Below, in pieces: positions 18,716-28,718 of a stretch of 64,000 nt of DNA. Both the position numbers and the translations under genes were made by a program. The stretch's first letter is position 1. Each line of letters opens with the position of its first letter. This DNA is from Nioella halotolerans (GTDB lineage Bacteria; Pseudomonadota; Alphaproteobacteria; Rhodobacterales; Rhodobacteraceae): the NCBI GenBank assembly GCA_003428585.1, contig QVQC01000001.1, forward strand, positions 24,322 through 88,321, given 5' to 3'. The notes below the pieces were generated by a model, which saw only the letters and a list, made by a program, of their open reading frames with translations, was not told the DNA's origin and made no database searches.

Positions 18716-20050
18716 TCACCAGTTGTCGCGGAACCATTTCACCGCCCGGCGCAGCGACCGGGCGGGGTATTTGTCGGCGGGCACTTCGAAATCCCACCAC
18801 TCATCCTGCGGGTAAGCGGCAAACAGCGCGAGCCCCACGCAGGCCGAAAAGGCCGGCCCGCAAGCCGATTGCGGCAGGCCCTGCACGCGCAGGGGACGGC
18901 CGAGCCGCACCTGGTTGCCGAGGATCCGGCTGGCCAGTTGATCAAGCCCTGGCACCTGACTGCCCCCGCCGGTCAGCACGATGCGTTGCGAGGGCAGGTG
19001 GTCGAAGCCTGCATCCTCGAGGATGGCACGCACCTCTTCGAGGATCTCCTCGACGCGCGGGCGCATCACGCCGATCAGTTCCGCGCGGCTGATCGTGCGG
19101 CGGTCGTGCTCCCAATCGCCGGTATCGGCCTCCAGTTCGATGCGCTCGCGGTCGTCCATGCCGGTCGCCACCAGCCCGCCGAAGCGGGTCTTGATCCGCT
19201 CCGCGTCGGGCGCGGGGATCTGCAGCCCCTGGCTGATATCGCTGGTGACGTGATCGCCGCCCATGCGCACGGTATCGACGTAGATCATGTGCTTCTTGAT
19301 GAAGATCGACACGCCGGTGGACCCGCCCCCCATGTCGACGCAGGCGGCGCCCAGTTCCTGTTCATCCTCCACGAGGCTGGCGACGCCGGCGACATAGGGC
19401 GAGGAGGCGACCCCGGCCAGTTCCAGATCGCAGCGCTTGACGCAGTAAAGCAGCGTTTCGATCGCGTGCGCCTCGATCGTCAGCATGTGCATGTCGGCCG
19501 ACAGCCGGTTGCCCACATGCCCGCGCGGATCCTTGAGGCCGGACCGATGATCGAGCGCGAAATTCACCGGCTGCGCGTGCAGCACCTCGCGCCCCTCGCC
19601 GATATCGGGCATCTCGCAGGCGGCCAGAACGCGGGCCACGTCCTGTTCAACCACGGTGCCGGTTTGCAGGCTGACCTCGCCCACGAGGCCATAGGACCGC
19701 GGCCGCGCGCCCGAAAAGCTGACGATGACGTGATCGACGCGGATATCGGCCATCTTCTGCGCCGCCTGCACGGCAGTTCGGATCGCCCGCTCGGTTTCTT
19801 GAACGGTGTCGATTTCGCCGAATTTCACCCCGCGCGAGCGGGTGGTCGCGGCGCCGATGACGCGGAAGCTCGACTGCCCGGCCATGGCCCCGACGCCATC
19901 GGTCGGGCGCAACTCGTCGGTGCTGTCGAAGCGCAGCACGAGGCAGGACGTCTTGTAGCTGCCGATGTCGAGAATGGCGATCACGCCGCGGCGCATCGCC
20001 TCTTGGCGCTTGGCGCGCATGGCGCGCTGCGACTGATACAGCATACTCAT
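18716..20050 (-). CDS. ftsA: Cell division protein FtsA
   Basis: FtsA is the actin-like protein that anchors FtsZ to the membrane. It has 444 residues, with the phosphate-1 motif AILDIGSYKTSCLV near residue 22, VDMGGGSTGVSIF (phosphate 2) and IVLTGGGSQVPGL (adenosine site). The C-terminal amphipathic helix RSLRRAVKWFRDNW is present. The start (MSMLYQ) is fixed by the ATGA overlap with the ftsQ stop; an open frame continues upstream but is only the shadow of ftsQ. Confidence 0.96.
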   Translation of the reverse strand: MSMLYQSQRAMRAKRQEAMRRGVIAILDIGSYKTSCLVLRFDSTDELRPTDGVGAMAGQSSFRVIGAATTRSRGVKFGEIDTVQETERAIRTAVQAAQKMADIRVDHVIVSFSGARPRSYGLVGEVSLQTGTVVEQDVARVLAACEMPDIGEGREVLHAQPVNFALDHRSGLKDPRGHVGNRLSADMHMLTIEAHAIETLLYCVKRCDLELAGVASSPYVAGVASLVEDEQELGAACVDMGGGSTGVSIFIKKHMIYVDTVRMGGDHVTSDISQGLQIPAPDAERIKTRFGGLVATGMDDRERIELEADTGDWEHDRRTISRAELIGVMRPRVEEILEEVRAILEDAGFDHLPSQRIVLTGGGSQVPGLDQLASRILGNQVRLGRPLRVQGLPQSACGPAFSACVGLALFAAYPQDEWWDFEVPADKYPARSLRRAVKWFRDNW

Positions 20051-20946
20051 CCGTTCCCCTCTTCCATCGTCTCTTCCAGCGCGCGCATGCGGCGCAGTTC
20101 GGCCAACGCCTGTGGCGTCAGCTGCAACACCGTGCGGGACGCGTCGCGCAGGTCCACGCGCACGACATCCCGATCCAGCAATTCCTGTGCATCGTGCAGC
20201 GCCAGCACCCGGTCGAGCGCCGGCACCGGACGGTCGGCGGGCAGCAGGATGCGTGGCCCCTCCGTCAGCACCACGTCCCAGCGGCGTTCCCCCATCCGGA
20301 CCAGCCCTTGCAGCCGGTCGCCCAAGGGCCGCGCCGCGTGAAACAGCGCCAGCGCCTCGCCCGCCGCTTCGTTGGCGCCGTCGCCGGAGATCACCGGCAG
20401 ATCGTCCAACCGCGGGCGCGCCAGCAACGGCGCCACCCGCGCGCCCATGCCGTCGATCACCCACAGCCCCTCGCGCGCCTGCCAGATCATCGCCGGGCGG
20501 CGCTCCGCGACCGTCACGGCCAGTTCCCCGCCAGAGCGGATGCGCAATTCTGCACTGGCCACGGCGCGGATGCCCTCGATCCGCTCGCGCAGGCGCGCAA
20601 GGTCGAGGTCGAAGGAGGACATGGGAAAATCGAGCGACAGGGTGGTGCGGATTTCCTCGGCCAGAATCGGCGTCGCGCCGTCGATCGACATCAGGTTAAC
20701 GCGGAATTCCGGCCGGTCCTCTACAGAGCGGCGGATCTCGGCCACGCTGTCCTGCACGCGGCTGATATTGGCGGGATCTGTGGCGTAAAGCCCGAGGCCA
20801 CCGACGATCAGGAAGGCCGGAACGCCGACCCGCAAGAGCGACCGAAAAACCGGCGTCAGCCACAGCCGCTGCACCCGGTAGGCCCATTTCGACGGCGCGG
20901 GATCGCGCCGCGGCACATCCCGGCGGCGGTGGATCAGCGGTCGCAT
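20047..20946 (-). CDS. ftsQ: Cell division protein FtsQ
   Basis: FtsQ is a bitopic divisome protein linking early and late division proteins. It has a basic cytosolic N-terminus, one transmembrane helix ([19 protein letters not shown], about residues 40-58), then a periplasmic POTRA-like domain beginning around [20 protein letters not shown] and a C-terminal beta domain. The ATG at 20946 ([10 protein letters not shown]) overlaps the ddl end by 13 bases; an ATG 17 codons upstream is possible but less likely. The ftsA overlap implies coupled translation. Confidence 0.93.
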   Translation of the reverse strand: MRPLIHRRRDVPRRDPAPSKWAYRVQRLWLTPVFRSLLRVGVPAFLIVGGLGLYATDPANISRVQDSVAEIRRSVEDRPEFRVNLMSIDGATPILAEEIRTTLSLDFPMSSFDLDLARLRERIEGIRAVASAELRIRSGGELAVTVAERRPAMIWQAREGLWVIDGMGARVAPLLARPRLDDLPVISGDGANEAAGEALALFHAARPLGDRLQGLVRMGERRWDVVLTEGPRILLPADRPVPALDRVLALHDAQELLDRDVVRVDLRDASRTVLQLTPQALAELRRMRALEETMEEGNG

Positions 20947-21857
20947 GACGCATCCTCCACCATCCACGCGCACATCGCGCCGAAGCCGATGCCGCACACC
21001 TCGCCCTGTTCGGGCGACAACGAGGTGGGCGTCATGCCCGGCTGGGTGTTCAATTCCAAAACGATGAGACCGTCCAGCCCGCGCGCCTCGTCCCAGCGGA
21101 AATCGGTCCGGGTCAGGCCACGGCAGCCCAGCGCCCGGTGCGCGCGCAGCGCGTAATCCATGCAGGCATCGAAAATGTCTTGCGGCACCTCGGCGGGCAC
21201 CACGTGGCGCGATCCGCCGTCTGCATATTTCGCGTGGTAGTCATACCAGCCATCGGTCAGGATATCGGTCACCGTCAGCGCCCGGTCGCCCATCACCGTG
21301 GTGGTCAGTTCGCGGCCCGGCGCATAGGTTTCCACCATCAGCGCCCCGGGCATGTCCTCGGACAGCGCCGGCGGGCCATTGGCCGCCTCCTGCACGATGT
21401 AGACGCCGACCGACGACCCCTCGTTGTTGGGCTTGACCACGTAGGGCGGGTCCATGACGTGGCCGACCATGATCTCGCCCTTGGGGCGAATAATGCTGTC
21501 GACGACCGGGATACCGGCGGCACGGAACACGTCCTTCGAGCGTTGCTTGTCCATCGCCAAGGCAGAGGAGAGCACGCCGGAATGGGTATAGGGCAGGCGC
21601 AGCCATTCGAGCAGGCCCTGCACGCAGCCATCCTCGCCCCAGCGGCCATGCAGCGCGTTGAAGACGACATCGGGGGTGATATCTGAAATCTGCGCGGCCA
21701 GATCGGGGCCCGCATCGACCTCGATCACCTTGAATCCCTCATCCCGCAGCGCGGCCGCGCATTCGCGTCCCGTCGACAGGCTGACCTCGCGTTCCGCGGA
21801 AGGCCCGCCCATCAAGACCGCAACCGTGGGGAGTGTTCTGCCCGAACCTGCCGCCAC
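20934..21857 (-). CDS. ddl: D-alanine--D-alanine ligase
   Basis: This ATP-grasp enzyme makes the D-Ala-D-Ala dipeptide for peptidoglycan. It has 307 residues, opening with [19 protein letters not shown]. Family motifs follow: [39 protein letters not shown] (ATP-grasp loop), [15 protein letters not shown] and the metal-binding [17 protein letters not shown]. It lies between murB and ftsQ in the standard dcw order. Confidence 0.96.
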   Translation of the reverse strand: MAAGSGRTLPTVAVLMGGPSAEREVSLSTGRECAAALRDEGFKVIEVDAGPDLAAQISDITPDVVFNALHGRWGEDGCVQGLLEWLRLPYTHSGVLSSALAMDKQRSKDVFRAAGIPVVDSIIRPKGEIMVGHVMDPPYVVKPNNEGSSVGVYIVQEAANGPPALSEDMPGALMVETYAPGRELTTTVMGDRALTVTDILTDGWYDYHAKYADGGSRHVVPAEVPQDIFDACMDYALRAHRALGCRGLTRTDFRWDEARGLDGLIVLELNTQPGMTPTSLSPEQGEVCGIGFGAMCAWMVEDASCDR

Positions 21858-21869
21858 CTGTGCCTCGAT

Positions 21870-22853
21870 TCATGCCGGGGGATTTTTCCCCTCTGGCTTA
21901 TTGTTTTTCGCCGGTTGGTCCGGCGTGTCATCGCCTGCCGGATCGCCGACGCGCATGATTTCCCACTCTAGCTTTATTCCGCTGTTTTGGAAAACCCTTT
22001 TTCGGACTTCCTCGCCCAATCCTTCAAGGTCGTCCGCCGTGGCGCCGCCGGCATTGAGCAGGAAATTGCTGTGTTTTTGCGACATCCGCGCGCCACCCCG
22101 GCGGGCCCCGCGCATCCCGGCCGCGTCGATCAGCGACCATGCCTTCAGATCGTGCACGTCGTCGGCCCGCCCGGTGGAGGAAAAGCCGGCCGGGTTGCGA
22201 AAGGTGGATCCGGCGCTGCGCGCCTTGGTGGGCTGCGTCGCGTCGCGCCTGGCCAGTTGTTCCTCCATCTTCGCGGCAAGCGCCCGCGGGTCGCCGGGAT
22301 CGGCGTGCAAGGTGACGGAAGTGATGACCGCGCCCTGGGGCAGGTCGGTCTGGCGGTATTGGAACCGGATGTCGTCCGGGCCCAGCGTCACGCGGGTGCC
22401 ATCACGCAACACCGCCTCGGCACGGGCGAAATGGTCGGCCACGTAGCGGCCGTAACACCCCGCGTTCATCTTCAGCGCGCCGCCGATGCTGCCGGGGATG
22501 GTGCGCAGGAAGGTCAGGTCGAGCCCCGCCTCCGCCGCCTTGCGCGCCACGTGGGCATCCAGCGCCGCCGCCCCGGCCGTCACCGCCCCCTCCGCGATCT
22601 CGATCCCGTTGAACCCGCGCCCCAGCCGGATCACCACCGCGCGCAAGCCGCCGTCGCGCACGATCAGGTTGGACCCGACCCCCATGGGGAAGACCGGCAC
22701 GTCAGGGTCGAGCGCGGCACAGAACGCGGCCAGATCCTCGATATCGGCGGGCTGGAACAGCCAGTCCGCCGGGCCGCCGACGCGCAGCCACGTGAGGTCG
22801 GACAAGGGCCGGTTCGGGGTCAGGCGGCCGCGCGGGGTGGGCAGGTTGGTCAT
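21870..22853 (-). CDS. murB: UDP-N-acetylenolpyruvoylglucosamine reductase MurB
   Basis: MurB is the FAD enzyme that reduces UDP-GlcNAc-enolpyruvate to UDP-MurNAc. Visible motifs are [17 protein letters not shown] at the N-terminus, [14 protein letters not shown] (FAD binding), [17 protein letters not shown], and the catalytic serine region GSTFRNPAG, with [14 protein letters not shown] near the end. The C-terminus has a short acidic/proline-rich tail beyond the normal end. The start is the ATG at 22853 (MTNLPTPRG); a farther upstream start would run into the preceding small gene. Confidence 0.96.
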   Translation of the reverse strand: MTNLPTPRGRLTPNRPLSDLTWLRVGGPADWLFQPADIEDLAAFCAALDPDVPVFPMGVGSNLIVRDGGLRAVVIRLGRGFNGIEIAEGAVTAGAAALDAHVARKAAEAGLDLTFLRTIPGSIGGALKMNAGCYGRYVADHFARAEAVLRDGTRVTLGPDDIRFQYRQTDLPQGAVITSVTLHADPGDPRALAAKMEEQLARRDATQPTKARSAGSTFRNPAGFSSTGRADDVHDLKAWSLIDAAGMRGARRGGARMSQKHSNFLLNAGGATADDLEGLGEEVRKRVFQNSGIKLEWEIMRVGDPAGDDTPDQPAKNNKPEGKNPPA

Positions 22854-22863
22854 GGTCGCTTGG

Positions 22864-23172
22864 CTACTGCCGCCAGCCCGGGGGTTCAAGCCCCGGTGGC
22901 CCCTTGGACGCGGGATGGCGGCGGCGCAGCCAGCCGATCAGCCCGCCCGACAGCACCCCGAGGATCGCCGGCGCCGCCATCAGGACAGCGACGATGGCAT
23001 AGCCGATCCCGCCAAAGCCCGTCATCTGCCGCCCCTTCCAGATCGCCCAGGCGATGATCAGCGCCCCCGGCACGGACAGCACCGGCACCACCCAGCCCAT
23101 CCGGCAGCGCATCGCCACGACCCCGACGATCAGCGGGATGACGAAACAGAAGAGCGGAACGATATAGACCAT
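22864..23172 (-). CDS. Small membrane protein of unknown function
   Basis: The protein has 102 residues with three hydrophobic segments ([59 protein letters not shown]) and a short basic, proline-rich tail. It stops 10 bases before murB in the same direction, so it is part of the murC-murB operon segment. I do not recognise a family. Confidence 0.65.
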   Translation of the reverse strand: MVYIVPLFCFVIPLIVGVVAMRCRMGWVVPVLSVPGALIIAWAIWKGRQMTGFGGIGYAIVAVLMAAPAILGVLSGGLIGWLRRRHPASKGPPGLEPPGWRQ

Positions 23173-23214
23173 GCGGAATGATCGCCCGAAGGTGCGGCCC
23201 TGTCCAGTCGCGCG

Positions 23215-23517
23215 TCAGCCCGCCGCGCGCCGCGCCTTGCGCCGCGCCCCGAGCCAGCCGCCCAGAACCGCCGCGGCCAGTGTCGGCAATCCGTAGACCA
23301 CGGCGATGAAGACCTCCGCCACGCCGTCGAACCCGGTACCCTCGCGCCAGCCCATGTTGATCGCCAGCGACGGCCAGACCAGCATCGCGAAGATCACCAC
23401 CAGCGCCAGCCAGACCCCGCGCAGCAGCGCCCGCGACCCGAAGCGCCCGACAAGCCACGCGATCGCGAAGCCGAGCGCGATACACACCGCCAGCGCCACG
23501 ATCATCGGCACGGTCAT
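23215..23517 (-). CDS. Small membrane protein of unknown function
   Basis: The protein has 100 residues and predicted transmembrane segments at IVALAVCIALGFAIAWLVG, GVWLALVVIFAMLVWPSLA and FIAVVYGLPTLAAAVLGGWLG, ending in a basic tail. The start at 23517 overlaps the stop of the preceding gene as ATGA, which fixes it. It belongs to a chain of five short membrane-protein genes between murC and murB. Confidence 0.65.
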   Translation of the reverse strand: MTVPMIVALAVCIALGFAIAWLVGRFGSRALLRGVWLALVVIFAMLVWPSLAINMGWREGTGFDGVAEVFIAVVYGLPTLAAAVLGGWLGARRKARRAAG

Positions 23518-23828
23518 TGCCGTCCCTGCCCCGCGCGGCGCGCCCGCGCGGCCCGCCACAGCCCGACCCCGCCCAGCACGATGGATCCGGCGAAGGCCGG
23601 CAACACGATGAAGACGGCCAGCGCCGGGAAACCCGCCTCGCCGCCCGTGGCAGCCTCGACCCCCAGCCGCGACAGGGCGCGCGGGCTGAGAAAAAGCGCC
23701 GCCGTCGCAGCCAGCATCAGGTTGAAGCTGAACAGCCAGCCGCCACCGACGACGCGCGCCAAAAGGTAGCCAAGCGCGCCGCCGACAGCGGCCGCGATCA
23801 GCGCGAGGGTCAGCACCTGCGCCATCAT
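23514..23828 (-). CDS. Small membrane protein of unknown function
   Basis: The protein has 104 residues with three hydrophobic stretches (VLTLALIAAAVGGALGYLLA, FSFNLMLAATAALFL, ALAVFIVLPAFAGSIVLGGVGLW). Both ends overlap neighbours as ATGA (23825-23828 upstream, 23514-23517 downstream), strong evidence that it is translated. No family recognised; it resembles the neighbouring gene product in layout, which may reflect duplication. Confidence 0.65.
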   Translation of the reverse strand: MMAQVLTLALIAAAVGGALGYLLARVVGGGWLFSFNLMLAATAALFLSPRALSRLGVEAATGGEAGFPALAVFIVLPAFAGSIVLGGVGLWRAARARRAGQGRQ

Positions 23829-24082
23829 GACATCCGCCCCCGGTCGAGCCGGCGGCGCAGCCAGCGCCCGGCATGGACCATCGGCCACCGCAGCACCGAC
23901 ATGCCGGCGGCCATCAGCGCCAGCCCCCACCACGGTCCCATCTGCAAGGTGACATACCCCAGAAGCGGAATGCCCGTTGCGATCAGGATGTAGGCCGCGG
24001 GCCAGTGGATGCGGCGCGGCGCGAGGCCCAGAAGGCATGCGATGATCCCCCAAAGGCTCGCCAGTGTCAGGGATAATGGCAT
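23825..24082 (-). CDS. DUF2484-like small membrane protein
   Basis: The protein has 85 residues, opening MPLSLTLASLWGIIACLLGL and continuing with a tryptophan-rich second helix (GPWWGLALMAAGMSVLRWPM) and a basic tail. This matches the pattern of the Rhodobacteraceae DUF2484 proteins found between murC and murB. Its start overlaps the previous stop as TGATG. The function is not known; location suggests a link to envelope growth. Confidence 0.7.
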   Translation of the reverse strand: MPLSLTLASLWGIIACLLGLAPRRIHWPAAYILIATGIPLLGYVTLQMGPWWGLALMAAGMSVLRWPMVHAGRWLRRRLDRGRMS

Positions 24083-24336
24083 CAGCCTGCTCCTTCCGTC
24101 AGTCGTCGCAAAAGGTGGCTCCCCAGAAACCAGAGCGGCCGGCGGAACATCGACACGAGGCCCGCCAACGCCGCCAGAACGACCCAGGCGGAATGCTGCA
24201 CGCCGATGAAGACCAGAAGCGGCCCGGCGAGGATCAGCAGCGTTAGTCCGGGGCCGTATTGCAGGCGCATCGGCAGGAACGCGGTGATCGTGGCGAGGAT
24301 GGCCCAGATGCAGGCGAGGAGAAGGGAGAGGGTCAT
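24082..24336 (-). CDS. DUF2484 family small membrane protein
   Basis: The protein has 84 residues (MTLSLLLACIWAILATITAFLPMR...), with two or three transmembrane helices and the pair LVSMFRRPLWFLGSHLLRR near the end. It is the clearer DUF2484 member of the pair; the downstream gene looks like a diverged copy (both start with a LxLACxW-type helix and end with a basic helix after a W-rich segment). Family function is unknown. Confidence 0.75.
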   Translation of the reverse strand: MTLSLLLACIWAILATITAFLPMRLQYGPGLTLLILAGPLLVFIGVQHSAWVVLAALAGLVSMFRRPLWFLGSHLLRRLTEGAG

Positions 24337-24697
24337 GATCGGGGCACCTCGCCGCGCATGTCCGCACCTTGCCCGAACGCGAGGCGCCCGCGCGCCGCCG
24401 GGCAGCGCCCGACAAACCAGCCGGTCGGGCAAGGAGCCTCCGCGCGAATAGCGCCGCAGGCGCCGCGCGATCGCCAGACCGCCCGGACGGGCTGGCGATT
24501 TGGTGAGGTAAGCGCGCAGATCGGGGCTCTTGCGGGTCTGGCAGACATTAAGCGCCTCGCATCGGTGTCGGATCGCCATCCCGCGGTCCGGCAATCGCGC
24601 CGCTTGCACGATTGTCCGAAAGGGGACCGCCGCCACCGTCGGGTATCTTGCGCCAGGTGGTCAACACCGAGGGGGAGGACAGGTTTCATGAGGCCTC
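24337..24697. other. Intergenic stretch inside the mur cluster
   Basis: The 361 bases between the 496-residue protein and DUF2484 are GC-rich and without a convincing gene. A 118-codon open frame on the minus strand covers it but reads like low-complexity Arg/Ala/Pro text. A promoter for the small membrane-protein/murB segment could lie here. Confidence 0.5.
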
Positions 24698-26188
24698 CTA
24701 CCCGAACAATGCCAGCAAGATGGCAATGGCGATCTTCACCTTCGCCGAATTCGTGACGATCGTGGCGATATCCTTCGAAACCTCGGCCCCTTCCTTGAGA
24801 ACAGCGCGCAGACCCTTGTAGAGCAGCGACACGATCCGGAAGGACCGGCTTGCAAAACGATAGAGCGCCTCTTTCCGCGTCTGGGGGTCGGCCTCGGCAT
24901 CGGCGGCAAGGTCCGCGTCCTCAACCAACTCTTCTGCCAATTCCGTTTCTGTGGCTTGGGCCAGCACGGGCGCAGCCTCGGGCAGGACCGCGGCATCGGC
25001 AGGGTCGGCATTGCGCAGTTTGTCAGTGACGCGCGCATCTACAACCTTCTGCACCTCGGCATCCTGCTGGCGGATGTCGTTGGCAACGCCGATCAGTTCC
25101 GACTTGAAGTCGGCAACGAGGGCGTCCTTCTCGGCCTCGGGAATATCCCCTGTGCGTTCGCGTGCCGCGACCCGGCGCACCACCTGCAACGCAATGTCGT
25201 GTAACCGCTGCGGTCGGTCCGGGTAACGCGCCAGTGCCCGGTCGAGCGTGGCGATTTCCGGGGCCAGCGCGTCGTAGGGATTGTTCCCCTCCGCGGGATC
25301 ACCAAGGATTTCCGTCGCATCGCGTATCCGGGCCTGGCAGTCCTGCAGGAAGCTCGCCGCGATTTCGCTAAGCGGGCGCGACCGTATCAGGCCCGTCTCC
25401 GGGTTGACCTCCAGCACCTCGGCATTGGGCGTCGCCGGGATCGCGTGGTCGAGGCGTATCCCCTCGATCAGCCCGTTCACATGCGCCGCGCCCTGCTTCC
25501 AGTCGTCGTCGGGGATCAGGGCGATCTCTTTCAACATCTCCCAGTTCTGCTCGGCCCCGGTCAGCTGCGCCTCGTACCAGTCGATCCAGAACTGCCAGCC
25601 GGTCTCGCCCGCCTCGATCCGGGCGGTGAGGGCCGCGCGGGTCGTCTGCCACGCCTCCGCGATCTCAAGAGGACTCCCGGAATCCCAGTATGCAAAGGAG
25701 TCTTCTAACTTCCCGGTTTTGTAGAATTCCGCATCGCGACGAATCTCGGACCACAAGGGACTCGAGGATTCCACTGCACCTATGGCGGCATCCAACGCAC
25801 CTGAACCATCATTAAAGCTGCAAGCCTCCGCCGCGAGAGCAGCAGAAAAAACGCTTGAGTATAAATGGAAAACTGGTGAAGTTCTTGAAAGCTCTAAGCC
25901 TTTTGCCCAGACTGCTTCGCCGGCAGAAACCGCTGCACCAGCTATTGATCGCCATGGCCACACAGCAAAGGTTCTTGTGGCAAGGACAACACGCCAAACA
26001 TTTAGAAGGGCTTCCATATTCGTGGTCGTGGAGCCAGCAGGCGCTTCACCGCGGCAGAGGTCCGCGAAGATTTCAGGAATCGTCTTACTACTTGCTCTCC
26101 CCGCCAGCAGGACGGCCAGTTCCGGCGGCTTGTCCTCAAGCCACTCGCGGAAGCTCTCCCGATCCCCGATCTCCGCGATCTCGACCAC
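24698..26188 (-). CDS. Large protein of unknown function with a C-terminal membrane tail
   Basis: The protein has 496 residues, mostly helical and acidic, rich in Trp (WPWRS, WQFWIDWYEAQ). The region 290-400 is heptad-like (LDRALARYPDRPQRLHDIALQVVRR, ADFKSELIGVANDIRQQDAEVQKVV). The extreme C-terminus is a single hydrophobic segment (VKIAIAILLALFG), so it is probably tail-anchored. It starts with GTG 4 bases after the murC stop, using AAAGGG inside the end of murC, so it is cotranscribed with murC. Bases 25690-26040 are noticeably AT-richer than the rest. No domain recognised. Confidence 0.75.
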   Translation of the reverse strand: MVEIAEIGDRESFREWLEDKPPELAVLLAGRASSKTIPEIFADLCRGEAPAGSTTTNMEALLNVWRVVLATRTFAVWPWRSIAGAAVSAGEAVWAKGLELSRTSPVFHLYSSVFSAALAAEACSFNDGSGALDAAIGAVESSSPLWSEIRRDAEFYKTGKLEDSFAYWDSGSPLEIAEAWQTTRAALTARIEAGETGWQFWIDWYEAQLTGAEQNWEMLKEIALIPDDDWKQGAAHVNGLIEGIRLDHAIPATPNAEVLEVNPETGLIRSRPLSEIAASFLQDCQARIRDATEILGDPAEGNNPYDALAPEIATLDRALARYPDRPQRLHDIALQVVRRVAARERTGDIPEAEKDALVADFKSELIGVANDIRQQDAEVQKVVDARVTDKLRNADPADAAVLPEAAPVLAQATETELAEELVEDADLAADAEADPQTRKEALYRFASRSFRIVSLLYKGLRAVLKEGAEVSKDIATIVTNSAKVKIAIAILLALFG

Positions 26189-26192
26189 CGCC

Positions 26193-27602
26193 CTACCCTT
26201 TCAGCCGCCCCGGCAGCCCGTGGGCCCAGGCGCTGATCGTGCCCGCGCCAAGGCAGACCACGATGTCGCCCGGCCGTGCCTCTGCCCGCACCAGCCGTTC
26301 CAGGTCGTCCTCGGACTTTATGGCAAGGGCGTGGCGGTGGCCATGGGCGACCAGCCCGGCCACGAGGTCATCACGGCTGGCGCCCGGGATGGGCTCTTCC
26401 CCGGCGGCGAAGACCTCGGCGATGGCGACAACATCGGCCTCGTTGAAACAGGTGCAGAAATCGTCGAACAGCGAGGACAGGCGGCTATAGCGGTGCGGCT
26501 GGTGCACCGCGATGACGCGCCCGCCGGCCTCCGCCCCGATGGCCTGCCGCGCGGCTTTCAGAACGGCGGCGATTTCCACCGGGTGGTGGCCGTAATCGTC
26601 GATCACGGTGATCCCGTTCACCTCGCCCACCTTGGTGAAACGCCGGTTGACGCCCTTGAACCCGGCCAGCGCGGCGCGGATCTCCGCCGCCTTCATGCCC
26701 AGATGGCGCGCCACCGCGACGGCAGCCAAGGCGTTGGACACGTTGTGATCGCCCGGCATCGGCAGGGTGCAACCGTTGATGGCGTGCCCCTCCGGCAAGC
26801 GGATATCGAAACGCGCCACGCCGCCCGCATAGGTCAGGTTCACCGCGCGCACATCGGCCTGCGCGTTGAACCCGTAGGTCACCACGCGGCGATCGGTGAT
26901 CCTACCCACGAGGCTTTGCACCTCCGCATGGTCGGTGCAGGCCACGACCAGCCCGTAAAAGGGGATATTGGAGGCGAAATCGAGGAAGCCCTGCCGCAGC
27001 CGGTCGAAATCGCCCCAGTGTTCCATGTGCTCTGGGTCGATATTGGTGATGACGGCGATGGTCGCGGGCAGGCGGTTGAAGCTGCCGTCGCTTTCATCGG
27101 CCTCGACCACCATCCAGTCGCCCTGCCCGACCCGCGCGTTGGACCCATAGGCGTGGATGATGCCGCCGTTGATCACCGTGGGATCGACCCCGCCCGCATC
27201 CAGCAGCGTCGCCACCATCGTCGTCGTCGTCGTCTTGCCGTGGGTGCCGGCAATGGCGATGTTCGATCGCAGGCGCATCAGTTCGGCCAGCATCTCGGCC
27301 CGGCGCACGACGGGCAGGCCGCGGGCGCGGGCCGCGTCAAGCTCCGGGTTGCCGGGCTTGATCGCGGACGAGATCACCACGACCTCCGCGCCGTCGAGGT
27401 TTTCCGCGCTCTGCCCGATGAAGATGCGCGCGCCGAGGCGTTCCAGCCGTTCGGTCAGCTTCGAGGGCTTCAGGTCCGACCCCTGCACGGAATAGCCGTG
27501 GTTCAGCAGCACCTCGGCGATGCCCGACATGCCGATGCCGCCGATCCCGACGAAATGGATGGCGCCCAGTTGCGTGGGCAGCTTGGTGGCGGCGGCGTTC
27601 AT
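26193..27602 (-). CDS. murC: UDP-N-acetylmuramate--L-alanine ligase MurC
   Basis: MurC adds the first amino acid to UDP-MurNAc. The 469-residue protein has [17 protein letters not shown] at the N-terminus, the ATP loop GTHGKTTTT (119-127), the Mg/substrate region [14 protein letters not shown] and the C-terminal [18 protein letters not shown] and HQPHRYSR. The start is set by the ATGA overlap with the murG stop. Confidence 0.97.
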   Translation of the reverse strand: MNAAATKLPTQLGAIHFVGIGGIGMSGIAEVLLNHGYSVQGSDLKPSKLTERLERLGARIFIGQSAENLDGAEVVVISSAIKPGNPELDAARARGLPVVRRAEMLAELMRLRSNIAIAGTHGKTTTTTMVATLLDAGGVDPTVINGGIIHAYGSNARVGQGDWMVVEADESDGSFNRLPATIAVITNIDPEHMEHWGDFDRLRQGFLDFASNIPFYGLVVACTDHAEVQSLVGRITDRRVVTYGFNAQADVRAVNLTYAGGVARFDIRLPEGHAINGCTLPMPGDHNVSNALAAVAVARHLGMKAAEIRAALAGFKGVNRRFTKVGEVNGITVIDDYGHHPVEIAAVLKAARQAIGAEAGGRVIAVHQPHRYSRLSSLFDDFCTCFNEADVVAIAEVFAAGEEPIPGASRDDLVAGLVAHGHRHALAIKSEDDLERLVRAEARPGDIVVCLGAGTISAWAHGLPGRLKG

Positions 27603-28714
27603 GCGGTGTCCTTTTCGGTATCTTCTGTCCCGGCCAACCCCTCGACCAGCGCCACCAGCCGCTCCGTCGCGTCCGGCAGGCCGACCGACAGCGCGGCCTG
27701 CGCCATCTGGTTGGCGGCGTCGGGCTGGCGCAGCACCGAGGCGATGGCCTCCGACACCGCTTCGGGCGTGAAGCGGCTTTCCGGAATGCGGATGGCCCCG
27801 CCCACCTCGACCAGCGCTTGCGCATTGGCGCTCTGGTGGTCGTTGGCGGCGGCCGCGTAGGGCACGAGGATCGCCGGCCGCCCGATGACCGAGATATCGG
27901 CCACCGTGGAGGCGCCGGCGCGGCTGATCACGAGTTGTGCCTCCGTCAGGCGGCGGGGGATGTCGCGGAAGAAGGGGGCGACCTCGCAATCGACGACGGT
28001 CTCGTAATAGGCGGCGATGACGCGATCCTCGTCCTCGGGGCGCGCCTGCTGGGCCACGCGCAGGTGCCGGCGGATCTCGTCCGGCAGAAGCGCGATCGCC
28101 TCGGGCACCACGTCGGCGAGGATCCGCGCGCCCTGGCTGCCACCGAAGACGAGCAGGCTCATCGGGTAGTCGCCGGGCGGGATGTAGGCGGCGCCCGCGC
28201 GCTCCAGCACCGCGGCGCGCACAGGGTTGCCCGTGTGCTCGCCCGTCACGTCCTTGGGCAGCTCGGTGGGCCGGATGCCGCAGGCCACCGCGTCGACGCG
28301 GCGCGCGAAGAGGCGGTTGACGCGTCCCAGAATGCCGTTCTGTTCATGGATCATGCGCGGGCGCCGAGTCAGCCACGCCGCCGCCAGCGCCGGAATCGTC
28401 GGGTAGCCGCCGAAGCCCACGACCACCGCCGGTTTATCGCGCAGCATCGACCACGTCGCGGCGGCGATTCCGCCGAGGATGCGGAACGGCGCGGCCAGCT
28501 TCGCCGCGATCCCCCCGCGCGCAAAGCTGGCGGAGGCGACCTGACGGACCTCGACCACGTGCGGGAAGCCGCCGGCATAGCGCGCGCCGCGCGCATCCGT
28601 CGAAAGCCGCACCCGCCAGCCCTTGCGCGTCATGGCCTCGGCCAGCGCCTGCGCGGGGAACATGTGCCCCCCGGTGCCGCCAGCCGCGATGATCAATAAG
28701 GGCGCCTTCGCCAT
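27599..28714 (-). CDS. murG: UDP-N-acetylglucosamine transferase MurG
   Basis: MurG makes lipid II from lipid I at the inner face of the membrane. It has 371 residues, with glycine loop [15 protein letters not shown] (about residues 10-24), second G-loop region [16 protein letters not shown], and [38 protein letters not shown] in the UDP-GlcNAc site. It lies between ftsW (4-base gap) and murC (ATGA overlap). Confidence 0.97.
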   Translation of the reverse strand: MAKAPLLIIAAGGTGGHMFPAQALAEAMTRKGWRVRLSTDARGARYAGGFPHVVEVRQVASASFARGGIAAKLAAPFRILGGIAAATWSMLRDKPAVVVGFGGYPTIPALAAAWLTRRPRMIHEQNGILGRVNRLFARRVDAVACGIRPTELPKDVTGEHTGNPVRAAVLERAGAAYIPPGDYPMSLLVFGGSQGARILADVVPEAIALLPDEIRRHLRVAQQARPEDEDRVIAAYYETVVDCEVAPFFRDIPRRLTEAQLVISRAGASTVADISVIGRPAILVPYAAAANDHQSANAQALVEVGGAIRIPESRFTPEAVSEAIASVLRQPDAANQMAQAALSVGLPDATERLVALVEGLAGTEDTEKDTA

Positions 28715-28718
28715 GCTC

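Noticed and set aside
24333-24689. 118-codon minus-strand frame ending in an ATGA overlap with the DUF2484 start
   Set aside because: The overlap is attractive, but the protein is low-complexity Arg/Ala/Pro text typical of GC-rich non-coding frames, and no ribosome site or family resemblance is seen.
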